The position numbers were made by a program, and so were the translations under genes. DNA of 35,899 bases. Origin: CAYZWU01 sp964482235 (lineage in GTDB: Bacteria > Planctomycetota > B15-G4 > CAYZWU01). This document shows, piece by piece, positions 1 to 7,957 of this stretch (its first letter is position 1; each line of letters begins with the position of its first letter). The notes under the pieces are model-generated. The model did no database searches. It worked only from the letters and a program-made list of their open reading frames with translations, and was not told the origin of the DNA. The stretch spans positions 1 to 35,899 of the forward strand of contig CAYZWU010000053.1 of the NCBI GenBank assembly GCA_964482235.1. Direction: 5' to 3'.

Positions 1-2
1 GG

Positions 3-134
3 TGGGAAGCCTTGTACGCTCGAAAATGTGGAAACAATTTTGTAATCAGTGCACGCCCGGAAGTGCTGCAAATTGCCCTATATCACACTCTGGGGAAACT
101 CCCGGAGCGTGATTCTACCCACAGATTCTGCTGA
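3..134 (+). CDS. C-terminal end of a transposase-like protein (partial, cut by window edge)
   Basis: An open frame runs from the window edge to TGA at 132-134, giving 43 residues that end in LGKLPERDSTHRFC. The same ending (GQLPERESTHKFC) occurs in inverted orientation at the far edge of the window. A repeated gene end at both contig borders is what an insertion-sequence transposase would produce. I recognise the style of the ending but cannot name the IS family. No terminal inverted repeat could be assigned because the element is cut off. The identification as transposase is inference; the open frame and the repeat are seen directly. Confidence 0.45.
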   Translation, partial: WEALYARKCGNNFVISARPEVLQIALYHTLGKLPERDSTHRFC

Positions 135-205
135 AGAGACTGAAAAGAAGATTCAAAGGCGAAGCGATCGAGATACTTCTGGATTCGATCGGAGATGAAG
201 GAATA

Positions 206-637
206 ATGGGATTCGATCTAATCAACGGCAAGAGAGATTTAGAAAACTATGATTTCTCAATTGAGATTGATAAACACAATGCTATTTTTCGTGTGAAAGC
301 AGCTACCAATGGCGGTTTGTTTCAAGTAAAGAAAAGTAAACATCGCTATCATTCGAATGATTTATTTTTCATAAACATGTTGAAGGCTCCCATGAGCGGC
401 TATTGCAACAGAATAGAATATAAAATTGATGATGAGGGATTGTTTTATGTTAAATGTAGAGATGGTAAACATTATGCAAAAGTCGAGTTGTATGGTGTGA
501 TTAATCAACGCAATACGTTTAAGTATTCGATACAAAAAAACGAAACACAATTGTTAACCAATATCGGATTAACGGACACAATGGATGATATTTTAGAAGA
601 ATTATATATCTATGCGGATGACATCGAATGGCTCTGA
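206..637 (+). CDS. Hypothetical protein, AT-rich orphan
   Basis: This 143-residue protein starts at ATG 206 behind a GAAGGA ribosome binding site about five bases upstream. It has no signal peptide, no membrane segment and no motif I recognise. It is rich in Asn, Lys, Ile and Tyr with alternating short beta-like stretches, and ends in an acidic tail (DDILEELYIYADDIEWL). Its base composition is far more AT-rich than every other gene in the window, so it was probably acquired recently, consistent with lying just downstream of the transposase-like remnant. It converges on the AAA ATPase gene with one base between the two stop codons. Function unknown. Confidence 0.6.
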   Translation: MGFDLINGKRDLENYDFSIEIDKHNAIFRVKAATNGGLFQVKKSKHRYHSNDLFFINMLKAPMSGYCNRIEYKIDDEGLFYVKCRDGKHYAKVELYGVINQRNTFKYSIQKNETQLLTNIGLTDTMDDILEELYIYADDIEWL

Positions 638-638
638 T

Positions 639-1769
639 TCACACAGCCAGGATTTTTGCCAACTCTGTCAGCGGAAGAACGCGAGCCCGAGACCTGGCAT
701 ATTCGTGATCCCTCTTTCCCATGTGAACCTGGTAGAAGCAAGGAATGTTCGTTCGCTCCGCGAAGTATGATATGTTGCGACTCAGCTCCCTGTCTCCGGT
801 CTTGCATTCCACTGCGAATTTCGGCTTGCCGTTCCGCACAACAACGAAATCCAGTTCCCGTCCCTTGGAGTCGCGCACGAACTTCAGCTCCATGCGATCG
901 CCTTCCCAGTCCTCCACGCGGTGGCAGTGTTTCAGCAGGTTCGCGGCTATCAGGTTTTCAAAACGGGCGGACTCGTTCTCGCAGACCGACCAGTCCCACA
1001 TGTAGAGCTTCTTCTCCTTCTTGGCTGCCCGAAGCTTCGGCAGTCCATGCGGCTGGATTCTAAAACAGAAGTATAGATTCTCCAGGATGGTCACCCACCG
1101 ATCAGCTGTCTCGAATGCAACCGACAAGTCCTCTCTCAGGTTGTTGATGGACAGCAGCGAACCGACTCGATCGGGCAGCACCTGTGCCAGAAGATCCAGC
1201 TGTGACACTTCCTTGACCTGCTCGAGGCTGATCAGATCATCCTGAATCACCCTGCTCTGGCGCTCCCGCTGCCAACGTTTCCAGTGGCGGACACTACCCT
1301 TCAGGAAGGGTTCGGGAAACCCGCCGAACCGGAGGAGGTGGTCGAGATCCGCTTGCGTGGCCTCGCTGCTGATCTCGTGAAGCGACAAGGGATGCAATCG
1401 GTGATAGTGGTAGCGCCCCTGGAGCGAGTCCCCACCCCTTCTGTAGTGATCCAGCTTGGCGGAGCCGGTGATCAAAAAGCGCTTGCTGGACTTGTTGAGG
1501 TCGTAGAATCCTTTAACAAGATTGCGCCACTCCTTGTACTTGTGAATCTCGTCGAGGATGATCAGCTCTTCCTCGGCAGGCAAAGCCCCTTGAAGAAGAG
1601 ATTTCTTGGAAGAGACGTCATCCCAGTTCAGATAGGCGGGATGGATCTCGCTGCCGCCGTCAAGGAGGCTCAACGCCAGTGTCGTCTTGCCCACCTGCCT
1701 CGGGCCACCAAGAAATACCATCTTTTCTTCCAGATCGGCGGAAACCGCTTTTGTCAGATAGCGATCCAT
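639..1769 (-). CDS. AAA ATPase with C-terminal DUF4143 domain
   Basis: This 376-residue protein belongs to the large family of prokaryotic AAA_14/DUF4143 ATPases. Walker A is GGPRQVGKTT at about residues 21-30, Walker B is LIILDE at about 69-74, and a sensor-like LITGSAK lies near 97-103. The C-terminal part carries a PD-(D/E)xK-like core: ELDF with Asp307, then AVECK with Glu321 and Lys323. The start at ATG 1769 is chosen because GGGAG lies six bases upstream; TTG at 1775 would add two residues. The cellular role of this family is poorly defined. It is often scattered in accessory regions, which fits the mobile-element remnant and AT-rich orphan beside it. The family call is secure, the function is not. 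Confidence 0.9.
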   Translation of the reverse strand: MDRYLTKAVSADLEEKMVFLGGPRQVGKTTLALSLLDGGSEIHPAYLNWDDVSSKKSLLQGALPAEEELIILDEIHKYKEWRNLVKGFYDLNKSSKRFLITGSAKLDHYRRGGDSLQGRYHYHRLHPLSLHEISSEATQADLDHLLRFGGFPEPFLKGSVRHWKRWQRERQSRVIQDDLISLEQVKEVSQLDLLAQVLPDRVGSLLSINNLREDLSVAFETADRWVTILENLYFCFRIQPHGLPKLRAAKKEKKLYMWDWSVCENESARFENLIAANLLKHCHRVEDWEGDRMELKFVRDSKGRELDFVVVRNGKPKFAVECKTGDRELSRNISYFAERTNIPCFYQVHMGKRDHEYARSRARVLPLTELAKILAV

Positions 1770-1808
1770 GGCCAACTCCCAAATTGTGTATAAATTCGAC
1801 CGCAGTCT

Positions 1809-1836
1809 AATATATTCGTGCTTGAATTAGAGTCAA
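1809..1836 (-). promoter_or_regulatory. Promoter for the AAA/DUF4143 gene with overlapping inverted repeat
   Basis: On the minus strand a -35 TTGACT (1831-1836) and a -10 TATATT (1809-1814) are separated by 16 bases, about 40 bases upstream of the chosen start at 1769. TCTAAT (1806-1811) and ATTAGA (1827-1832) form an inverted repeat spanning the spacer. AGTCTAAT occurs twice as a direct repeat (1805-1812 and 1836-1843). This arrangement looks like an operator overlapping the promoter. The elements are read directly; regulation is inference. Confidence 0.45.
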
Positions 1837-1969
1837 GTCTAATCTTTTAACTCAATGAACCCTACCTCTGGAGCGAGGCATATTAGAACACTAAAATAAT
1901 GTAACATACAAATTAGAAACGCTTTAAGTAACCTCCTCTCGCCCCCTCCACGAGTCATGTGGCAACAAT

Positions 1970-2048
1970 GATCAGGGATGACGTTTCTCCTTCTGGGAGC
2001 TGCTCGCCGCAGACGATACCGGACCCACTCTAATAAGGAGCCGTCATG
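1970..2048 (+). repeat. 79-bp leader repeat, copy 1 (upstream of first beta-helix gene)
   Basis: This stretch aligns without gaps to 3704-3782 with about 58 of 79 identical bases. It ends in the AAGGAG ribosome binding site and the ATG of the first beta-helix gene. The untranslated leader was therefore duplicated along with the gene. No clear promoter was recognised inside it. Confidence 0.7.
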
Positions 2049-3548
2049 AAAACGAAATTGTCCTGTCTTTGTCTTCTGCTCGCCCTCCTGTCCGCCGGGA
2101 GCAACGAGACGGCGGCGGGAGGCGACATTTACGTTCCCGACGACTTCGCCACGATCCAGGAGGCGATCGACGCTGCTGTTGACGGCGACACGGTTATCGT
2201 GAGGCCCGGCACCTACAGGGAGAACATCACCTTCCTGGGAAAAGCGATCACCGTGAAGAGCATTGACGGACCGGAGAGCACTGTCATCGAGGGACATGAA
2301 CGCGGTCACAGTGTCGTTACCTTCGATAGAGACGAAGACCTCGACTCGGTCCTTGACGGATTTACCCTGACAAACGGAGAGGGGACGTGCCGCGAACCAG
2401 ATACCTTTATCGTGCTGGGAGGCGGTATCTACTGCTATAGTTCCTCCCCGACGATTATCAACAACATCATCTCAGGCAATGGGATCTGGGACTATCCCTG
2501 GTTGTGGGACGATTATGGCGGCGGGATATGCTGCTGGAGTGAATACAATCCACCAATGCCGTGCTCCCCGCTCATCAGGAACAACATCATATCGAACAAC
2601 TTTGCCATTGATGGAGGTGGAATCAGTTGCGATGGTGATCTCTGCGCTCCCACCATCACCGGCAATATCATCACGGGAAACCAGGCCTGCTATGGCGGAG
2701 GCTTGAGCTGCTCATCTGAGGGAATCATCGCGAACAACATCATTGCAAGAAACATAGCTCTGGGCGATGGCGGTGGTATCTATCTCATCCACAGCTCCAC
2801 CGAGATAGAGAACTGCACTGTTTCGCAGAATTCGGCCATCGACAACGGAGGAGGATTGTATAACGACAACCAGGCCCATACTCCTCCACCCTTGATAACG
2901 AACACGGTATTCTGGAACAACAGCGCCCCGACCTCTCCAGAGATCGAGTCCCGAAACAGCCTCTTGATTTCCTATTGCGACATCAAGGGTGGCTGGCCGG
3001 GTACTGGCAACATCGACGCGGATCCTCTCTTCGTCGACCCGGGAACCGGCGATCTGCACCTTTCTTATGGTTCACCTTGCAGAGATGGCGGCAACAGGAT
3101 GCATGCCGGTATCTTTGACACGGACTTCGAGGGTGACCCGCGTATTCACGAAAAACGAGTGGACATCGGAGCTGACGAGTTCCACAGGCATCTCTACTTC
3201 ACAGGGTATTCGATGCCCGGGTCCGCCGTCGAGATCAAGATTGTCGGACAGCCGGGCACCTCGGAGGTCACGCTATGTCTTGGTTCGGGAATCCAGGATC
3301 CTCCAAGACCCACGCAGTTCGGCGATCTCTTCCTTCTTGCCCCCCTTCTGGCCAGGATCCCTCTCGGACCCATTCCGGAAGAGGGACTCCTGGTCTACCC
3401 GGCAACGATACCGGACAGCTTTGTCCTTGGAGAACACTACCCGTTCCAGGCGCTGATCGGACCGAAGGCGCCCGGCTCGCACCTGACGAACCTCATGGTC
3501 CTGACGACGCACCTTCCACTTCCTCCCTTTGCCTGGCGCCGCTGGTGA
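2046..3548 (+). CDS. Secreted parallel beta-helix protein, paralog 1
   Basis: This is a 500-residue protein. A signal peptide covers residues 1 to about 24 (LLLALLSAG core, then AAG). DDFATIQEAIDAAVDGDTV, the typical first rung of DUF1565/right-handed beta-helix proteins, follows at about residues 35-55. The middle holds many GGGI, NNII and SGN rung repeats, and the tail has NIDADPLFVDP, GSPCRDGG and VDIGADEF (a 'choice-of-anchor Q'-like signature). The last 110 residues form a separate domain ending in FAWRRW. The start is fixed by AAGGAG seven bases upstream. It is probably exported and surface-exposed. No catalytic residues are evident, so polymer binding is as likely as lyase activity. 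Two paralogs lie downstream in tandem. Confidence 0.88.
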   Translation: MKTKLSCLCLLLALLSAGSNETAAGGDIYVPDDFATIQEAIDAAVDGDTVIVRPGTYRENITFLGKAITVKSIDGPESTVIEGHERGHSVVTFDRDEDLDSVLDGFTLTNGEGTCREPDTFIVLGGGIYCYSSSPTIINNIISGNGIWDYPWLWDDYGGGICCWSEYNPPMPCSPLIRNNIISNNFAIDGGGISCDGDLCAPTITGNIITGNQACYGGGLSCSSEGIIANNIIARNIALGDGGGIYLIHSSTEIENCTVSQNSAIDNGGGLYNDNQAHTPPPLITNTVFWNNSAPTSPEIESRNSLLISYCDIKGGWPGTGNIDADPLFVDPGTGDLHLSYGSPCRDGGNRMHAGIFDTDFEGDPRIHEKRVDIGADEFHRHLYFTGYSMPGSAVEIKIVGQPGTSEVTLCLGSGIQDPPRPTQFGDLFLLAPLLARIPLGPIPEEGLLVYPATIPDSFVLGEHYPFQALIGPKAPGSHLTNLMVLTTHLPLPPFAWRRW

Positions 3549-3703
3549 GCTGAAGACTGAATGCGCTTGCGCTGACCGTCTGAACGGATGGATCTTTGAA
3601 GCAGGCCGGGGACATTTTTTCTGCACTACAGCCCGGTGGCTTCTACTATCCCAATTCAGGACATCAAGAAAAAGCCGATTTCCACGAGTTTTCCGACAAG
3701 TAG

Positions 3704-3782
3704 TATCCGGGATGGCGTTTCTTCTTCCAGGGCCTGCGCGCCACAGGCGATTTCTGACTCATCCAATCAAGGAGCTGTCATG
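3704..3782 (+). repeat. 79-bp leader repeat, copy 2 (upstream of second beta-helix gene)
   Basis: This is the gapless partner of 1970-2048, ending in AAGGAG and the ATG at 3780. It supports ATG 3780, not an upstream in-frame ATG at 3636, as the true start of the second paralog. The rest of the gap between paralogs 1 and 2 (3549-3703) holds nothing I can identify. Confidence 0.7.
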
Positions 3783-5270
3783 GAGACGAGATATTTCTGC
3801 TTTTCCATTTTGCTTGCCTTGTTGTCCGCCGGAATCAGTGAGGCGGCCGCGGGAGCCGACATCTACGTTCCCGACGACTTCGTCACGATCCAGGAGGCGA
3901 TCGATTCCGCCGTGGACGGCGACACCGTCATCGTGAGACCCGGCACCTACGTGGAAAACGTTCTTTTCCAGGGGAAAGCAATCACCGTGAAAAGCAGCGA
4001 TGGACCATGGAGCACGATCATCGACGGGCAAACGTACTGGTGGAGTACCGTCTCCTTCATGTCAGGTGAAGAGCGCGACTCGGTCCTCGATGGATTCACT
4101 GTGACAAACGGATATGGGATTTACGAAATGCATTATTCTCATGGAGGAGGAATTTATTGCGAAGGATCATCCCCAACCTTGATCAACAACATCATTACCA
4201 GGAATGGATACCAGCGGGATTGGATTACTATCGACTATGGCGGAGGGATATTTTGCAGAAGTATAGCACTTCCCTATCCTTCGCCATGCTGCCCGCTCAT
4301 CATGAACAATACGATCTCTGACAACTGGGCCTACCACGGCGGAGGAATCTACTGCGACGGATCGACCTGTTCACCCGTCATTCGAGGCAACACGATATCG
4401 GGAAACCTGGCAGACTCCTATGGTGGAGGGATATTTTGCGGATCAGATTCAGATGCAGTAATCACCAACAACATCATCAAGAGAAACAAAGCCCTGGAGT
4501 ACGGTGGAGGTATTGTACTCTGGTGCAGTTCACCAAAGATCACGAGCTGTACAGTATCGAACAACTCGGCTTACCTGTCCGGAGGAGCACTGTTTGTTCA
4601 TTATAATCCAGCCAAGATAACGAACTCGATCATCTGGAACAACAGCGCCCCATCATCCCCCGAGATCAAGATCAACAGTAACCTCTCTGCCTCCTACTGC
4701 GATATCAAGGGAGGCTGGCCGGGCATAGGCAACATCGACGCGGATCCTCTCTTCGTCGATCCGGGAACAGGCGATCTGCACCTGACCCACGGCTCTCCAT
4801 GCAGGGATGCGGGCGACAGCCTGTCTCCCGGCCTCGATGCCTGGGACTTCGAGGGCGATCCGCGGATCCATGAGAACGACGTGGACATCGGAGCCGACGA
4901 GTTCCACAGGCATCTCTACTACACCGGGTATTCGATGCCCGGAGCTGCCGTCGAGATCAAGATCGTCGGGCCGCCGGGCACTTCGGAGGTCACACTCTGC
5001 CGCGGCTCGGGAATCCAGGATCCTCCAAGACCCACACAGTACGGCGATCTCTTTCTTCTTACACCTTTTCTGGCCAGGGTCTCTCTCGGATCCATTCCGG
5101 CAGAGGGAGTCCTGGTCTACCCGGCAACGATTCCGGACAGCTTCGTCCTGGGAGAGCATTACCCGTTCCAGGCGCTGATCGGGCCGCAAGCGCCCGGATC
5201 GTTTCTGACGAACCTCATGGTCCTGACACCGCACCATCCGCTTCCCCCACTTGCCCGTCGCCGCTGGTGA
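3780..5270 (+). CDS. Secreted parallel beta-helix protein, paralog 2
   Basis: This is a 496-residue protein starting at ATG 3780, which has AAGGAG upstream and is followed at once by a signal peptide (METRYFCFSILLALLSAG). An in-frame ATG at 3636 would place 48 unrelated residues before the signal peptide and is rejected. The layout matches paralog 1: first rung DDFVTIQEAIDSAVDGDTV, a rung array with GGGI/NNII/SGN repeats, NIDADPLFVDP, GSPCRDAG, VDIGADEF, then the 110-residue C-terminal domain ending in LPPLARRRW. The ends of the gene are very close to paralogs 1 and 3, while the rung array has diverged. A surface or extracellular role is inferred. Confidence 0.88.
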   Translation: METRYFCFSILLALLSAGISEAAAGADIYVPDDFVTIQEAIDSAVDGDTVIVRPGTYVENVLFQGKAITVKSSDGPWSTIIDGQTYWWSTVSFMSGEERDSVLDGFTVTNGYGIYEMHYSHGGGIYCEGSSPTLINNIITRNGYQRDWITIDYGGGIFCRSIALPYPSPCCPLIMNNTISDNWAYHGGGIYCDGSTCSPVIRGNTISGNLADSYGGGIFCGSDSDAVITNNIIKRNKALEYGGGIVLWCSSPKITSCTVSNNSAYLSGGALFVHYNPAKITNSIIWNNSAPSSPEIKINSNLSASYCDIKGGWPGIGNIDADPLFVDPGTGDLHLTHGSPCRDAGDSLSPGLDAWDFEGDPRIHENDVDIGADEFHRHLYYTGYSMPGAAVEIKIVGPPGTSEVTLCRGSGIQDPPRPTQYGDLFLLTPFLARVSLGSIPAEGVLVYPATIPDSFVLGEHYPFQALIGPQAPGSFLTNLMVLTPHHPLPPLARRRW

Positions 5271-5387
5271 AGTGAAGAAAGGAAGGTAGACCGGGATCCA
5301 GGCAAGACCTATAATGCAGAGCGAATCAAAAGGGCATGCTAATGAAACACTGAAGGGACACATTCTGGGCCGAGAGGGACAAATACC

Positions 5388-6299
5388 ATGAAGGCGTGTA
5401 CATTCGTGAATTCGATCCTGTTATTGGCGACCGTCTTGTTCGTGAACATGGATGCGGTAGCTCAAGAGAGGGCATCTCTCGATGTCTGCTCTCCCGATGA
5501 ATCGGAAATCGATATTCCAGAACTGTGCGATGAGCTGGAACGCGAATACAGGAACAAGAAGGACAGGAGCATAAAAAGCACGCTGGAGCTGCTGTCCGCC
5601 TTTCGGGAACTGTATCCCGATGCAAACGAATCGGATCAGAAGAAGATAGTGAAGGTATGCAAGAAAGCATTGACGCTGAAACCGATAACCGACACGGCCT
5701 TGATCCACTGTCAAGCGTCCAGATGCCTGGAGGTAACCGGCAAGCATGGACTGAAGGCTTTGCTGGCCGCACGGAAAAGCAGGATCCTGGAGATAGGCAA
5801 GAAGTGGACCGATGACGAGATCAAGGCAGCTCTGCAGATCCGCGCTTCCCTTCTCGAATCGATCGCCTCATTCAAGGACACCAAGACCTTGAAGATCTTC
5901 TACGAGGAGCTTCAAGACGACAACGACGAGATAGTGATTGCAGTGTGCGACTCTCTGGCACTGTTCGAGGAGCTGCCGTTGAAAGAGAGAAAGCCGATCG
6001 TGGAACAGCTGATAAAGAGATACGACAAGATCATATCGGATCAATATGGATACCTGAAGAATCCCAAGAGATTCAAGAAGACAATCCCTCAAGACCGGAA
6101 GGACTGGACGAGAGTCAAGATGCCGCTCAACGACTCGCTGCAGGCATTGACCGGCCAGAGGCTCTACACGGCTAAAAGCTGGAGGACCTGGTTTCAGATA
6201 CACAAAAACGAAAAAGAATGGAAGAAAGGAGAATACTCGGAAGAAAATCCGTGGAGAGGGACGGTCTGCCCGGTTGGAAAGACCGGCCGGGATGACTGA
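5388..6299 (+). CDS. Secreted HEAT-like helical repeat protein
   Basis: This is a 303-residue protein with a signal peptide (residues 1 to about 25, ending VAQ). The mature part is charged and helical: an acidic N-terminal region, then two-helix units such as DTKTLKIFYEELQDDNDEI followed by VIAVCDSLALFEELP, which resemble HEAT/Armadillo units. The end reads LNDSLQALTGQRLYTAKSWRTWFQIHK. This 'ALTGQ...W..W' ending is common on secreted HEAT-type proteins of planctomycetes, judged from memory. The gene stops 17 bases before beta-helix paralog 3, so the two are probably co-transcribed. A scaffold or binding role is likely; no enzyme motif is visible. Confidence 0.7.
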   Translation: MKACTFVNSILLLATVLFVNMDAVAQERASLDVCSPDESEIDIPELCDELEREYRNKKDRSIKSTLELLSAFRELYPDANESDQKKIVKVCKKALTLKPITDTALIHCQASRCLEVTGKHGLKALLAARKSRILEIGKKWTDDEIKAALQIRASLLESIASFKDTKTLKIFYEELQDDNDEIVIAVCDSLALFEELPLKERKPIVEQLIKRYDKIISDQYGYLKNPKRFKKTIPQDRKDWTRVKMPLNDSLQALTGQRLYTAKSWRTWFQIHKNEKEWKKGEYSEENPWRGTVCPVGKTGRDD

Positions 6300-6316
6300 T
6301 TCGATAGAGGAACACG

Positions 6317-7816
6317 ATGAAGAAGAGATATTTCTATCCCGCCCTTCTGCTCTTCCTTCTGAGCTCCGGGATCCATGAGAAGGCCGCGGGAGCCGACATC
6401 CACGTTCCCGACGACTTCGCCGCGATCCAGGAAGCCATCGACGCTGCTGTTGACAACGACATTGTCATCGTGAAGCCCGGCACCTACGTGGAGAACATCG
6501 ATTTCCTGGGCAAAGCGATCACTGTGAAGAGCAGCGACGGGCCGGAGGTCACTGTCATCGAGGGGCATGAATACGCCCGCAGCGTCGTCGAGTTCTCGAC
6601 CCACGAGGATCGCAGTTCGATCCTCGACGGATTCACCGTGACGGATGGCTGCGGAAAGTACGTGGACAGTTCTTTCAGGGGAGGGGGGATCTTCTGCTCG
6701 CGATGCTCCCCCACCATAACCAACAACATCATCACCAGGAACGGATACTGGGACAATGGATTCTGGATCGAGTTCGGCGGAGGGATATACATCCAGCAGA
6801 CGACCTGGTCCAGCGTCATCTGCTCTCCTCTCATATCGAACAATACCATTTCGGACAACAAAAGCTCCGAAGGCGGGGGGATATACTGCGTTGATTGGGC
6901 TCAAGAGGACGTTTCAGCCATCATCAAGAACAACAGGATCACGGGAAACCTGGCAAGGAAGGGTGGAGGGATCAGCTGCCACAGCGCATCGGATATCATC
7001 AACAACATCATCGCGGGAAACATAGCGGTGGAATGCGGCGGGGGAATCTATCTCACCTTCAGTCAATACGAGATCGCGAACTGCACCGTTTCGCAGAATT
7101 ATGCCTACTGGAGTGGAGGAGGGATCTATGTCAACAATCCTTCTTATACCCCACCCCCCTTGATAGCAAACTCGATTATCTGGAACAACAGCGCCCAGTC
7201 ATCCCCCGAGATCTGGACCAGCGGCAGCATCTCCGTCTCCCACTGCGATGTCGAGGGAGGCTGGCAGGGAGCCGGCAACATCGATGCGGATCCACTCTTC
7301 GTCGACCCGGCCTCCGGCGATCTTCACCTGACCCACGGCTCTCCTTGCCGGGATGCCGGCGACAGCCTGCTGCCGGGCGTCGATACCTGGGACTTCGAGG
7401 GCGACCCACGGATCCACGAAAGCAGCGTGGATATCGGAGCCGACGAGTTTCACAGCCATCTCTACTACACCGGTGATTCGATGCCCGGATCCGACGTCGA
7501 GTTCAAGGTCATCGGGCCGCCGGGCACCTCGGCAGTCACACTCTGCCTTGGTTCGGGAATCCAGGATCCGCCCTGGCCCACGCAGTACGGTGATCTCCAT
7601 CTGCTCCCTCCCATCCTGACTAGGCTCCCCCTTGGACCAATCCCAACAGAGGGAGTCCTGGTCTACCCCGCAACGATCCCGGACAGCTTCGTCCTGGGAG
7701 AGCACTATCCGTTCCAGGCTCTGATCGGGCCGCAGGCGCCCGGATCGCACCTGACGAACCTCTTGGACCTGACGCCGCACCATCCTCTTCCTCCCCTGGC
7801 CCGGCGGCGGTGGTGA
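6317..7816 (+). CDS. Secreted parallel beta-helix protein, paralog 3
   Basis: This 499-residue protein has the same architecture as the two upstream paralogs: signal peptide (YPALLLFLLSSG core), DDFAAIQEAIDAAVDNDIV first rung, a beta-helix array with GGGI/NNII/SGN repeats, NIDADPLFVDP, GSPCRDAG, VDIGADEF, and the C-terminal domain ending LPPLARRRW. It starts at ATG 6317 behind AGAGGA. Unlike paralogs 1 and 2 it lacks the 79-bp leader and follows the HEAT-like gene closely, so it is probably expressed from that gene's promoter. It is inferred to be surface-exposed, with unknown ligand or substrate. Confidence 0.88.
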   Translation: MKKRYFYPALLLFLLSSGIHEKAAGADIHVPDDFAAIQEAIDAAVDNDIVIVKPGTYVENIDFLGKAITVKSSDGPEVTVIEGHEYARSVVEFSTHEDRSSILDGFTVTDGCGKYVDSSFRGGGIFCSRCSPTITNNIITRNGYWDNGFWIEFGGGIYIQQTTWSSVICSPLISNNTISDNKSSEGGGIYCVDWAQEDVSAIIKNNRITGNLARKGGGISCHSASDIINNIIAGNIAVECGGGIYLTFSQYEIANCTVSQNYAYWSGGGIYVNNPSYTPPPLIANSIIWNNSAQSSPEIWTSGSISVSHCDVEGGWQGAGNIDADPLFVDPASGDLHLTHGSPCRDAGDSLLPGVDTWDFEGDPRIHESSVDIGADEFHSHLYYTGDSMPGSDVEFKVIGPPGTSAVTLCLGSGIQDPPWPTQYGDLHLLPPILTRLPLGPIPTEGVLVYPATIPDSFVLGEHYPFQALIGPQAPGSHLTNLLDLTPHHPLPPLARRRW

Positions 7817-7957
7817 CACGTGCCCGACCGGAGTAGATTCTGCGCCACGCCAAATCCTTCTCGACAATCCCCCTCGAGACAGCGATAAAGAGAGTCCTTT
7901 TTCAAGCTGGCAGATAAGGTTCAAGAAGCAGTAAATATCCCGGAGGTCATTCGAAAG

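Noticed and set aside
3636..3779. Upstream start for beta-helix paralog 2
   Set aside because: The added 48 residues are unrelated to the paralogs, come before the signal peptide and lie in the duplicated untranslated leader.
2400..7300. Repeated short motifs in the beta-helix genes as a CRISPR-like or minisatellite array
   Set aside because: The repeats are degenerate, in frame and encode beta-helix rungs; there is no regular repeat-spacer pattern.
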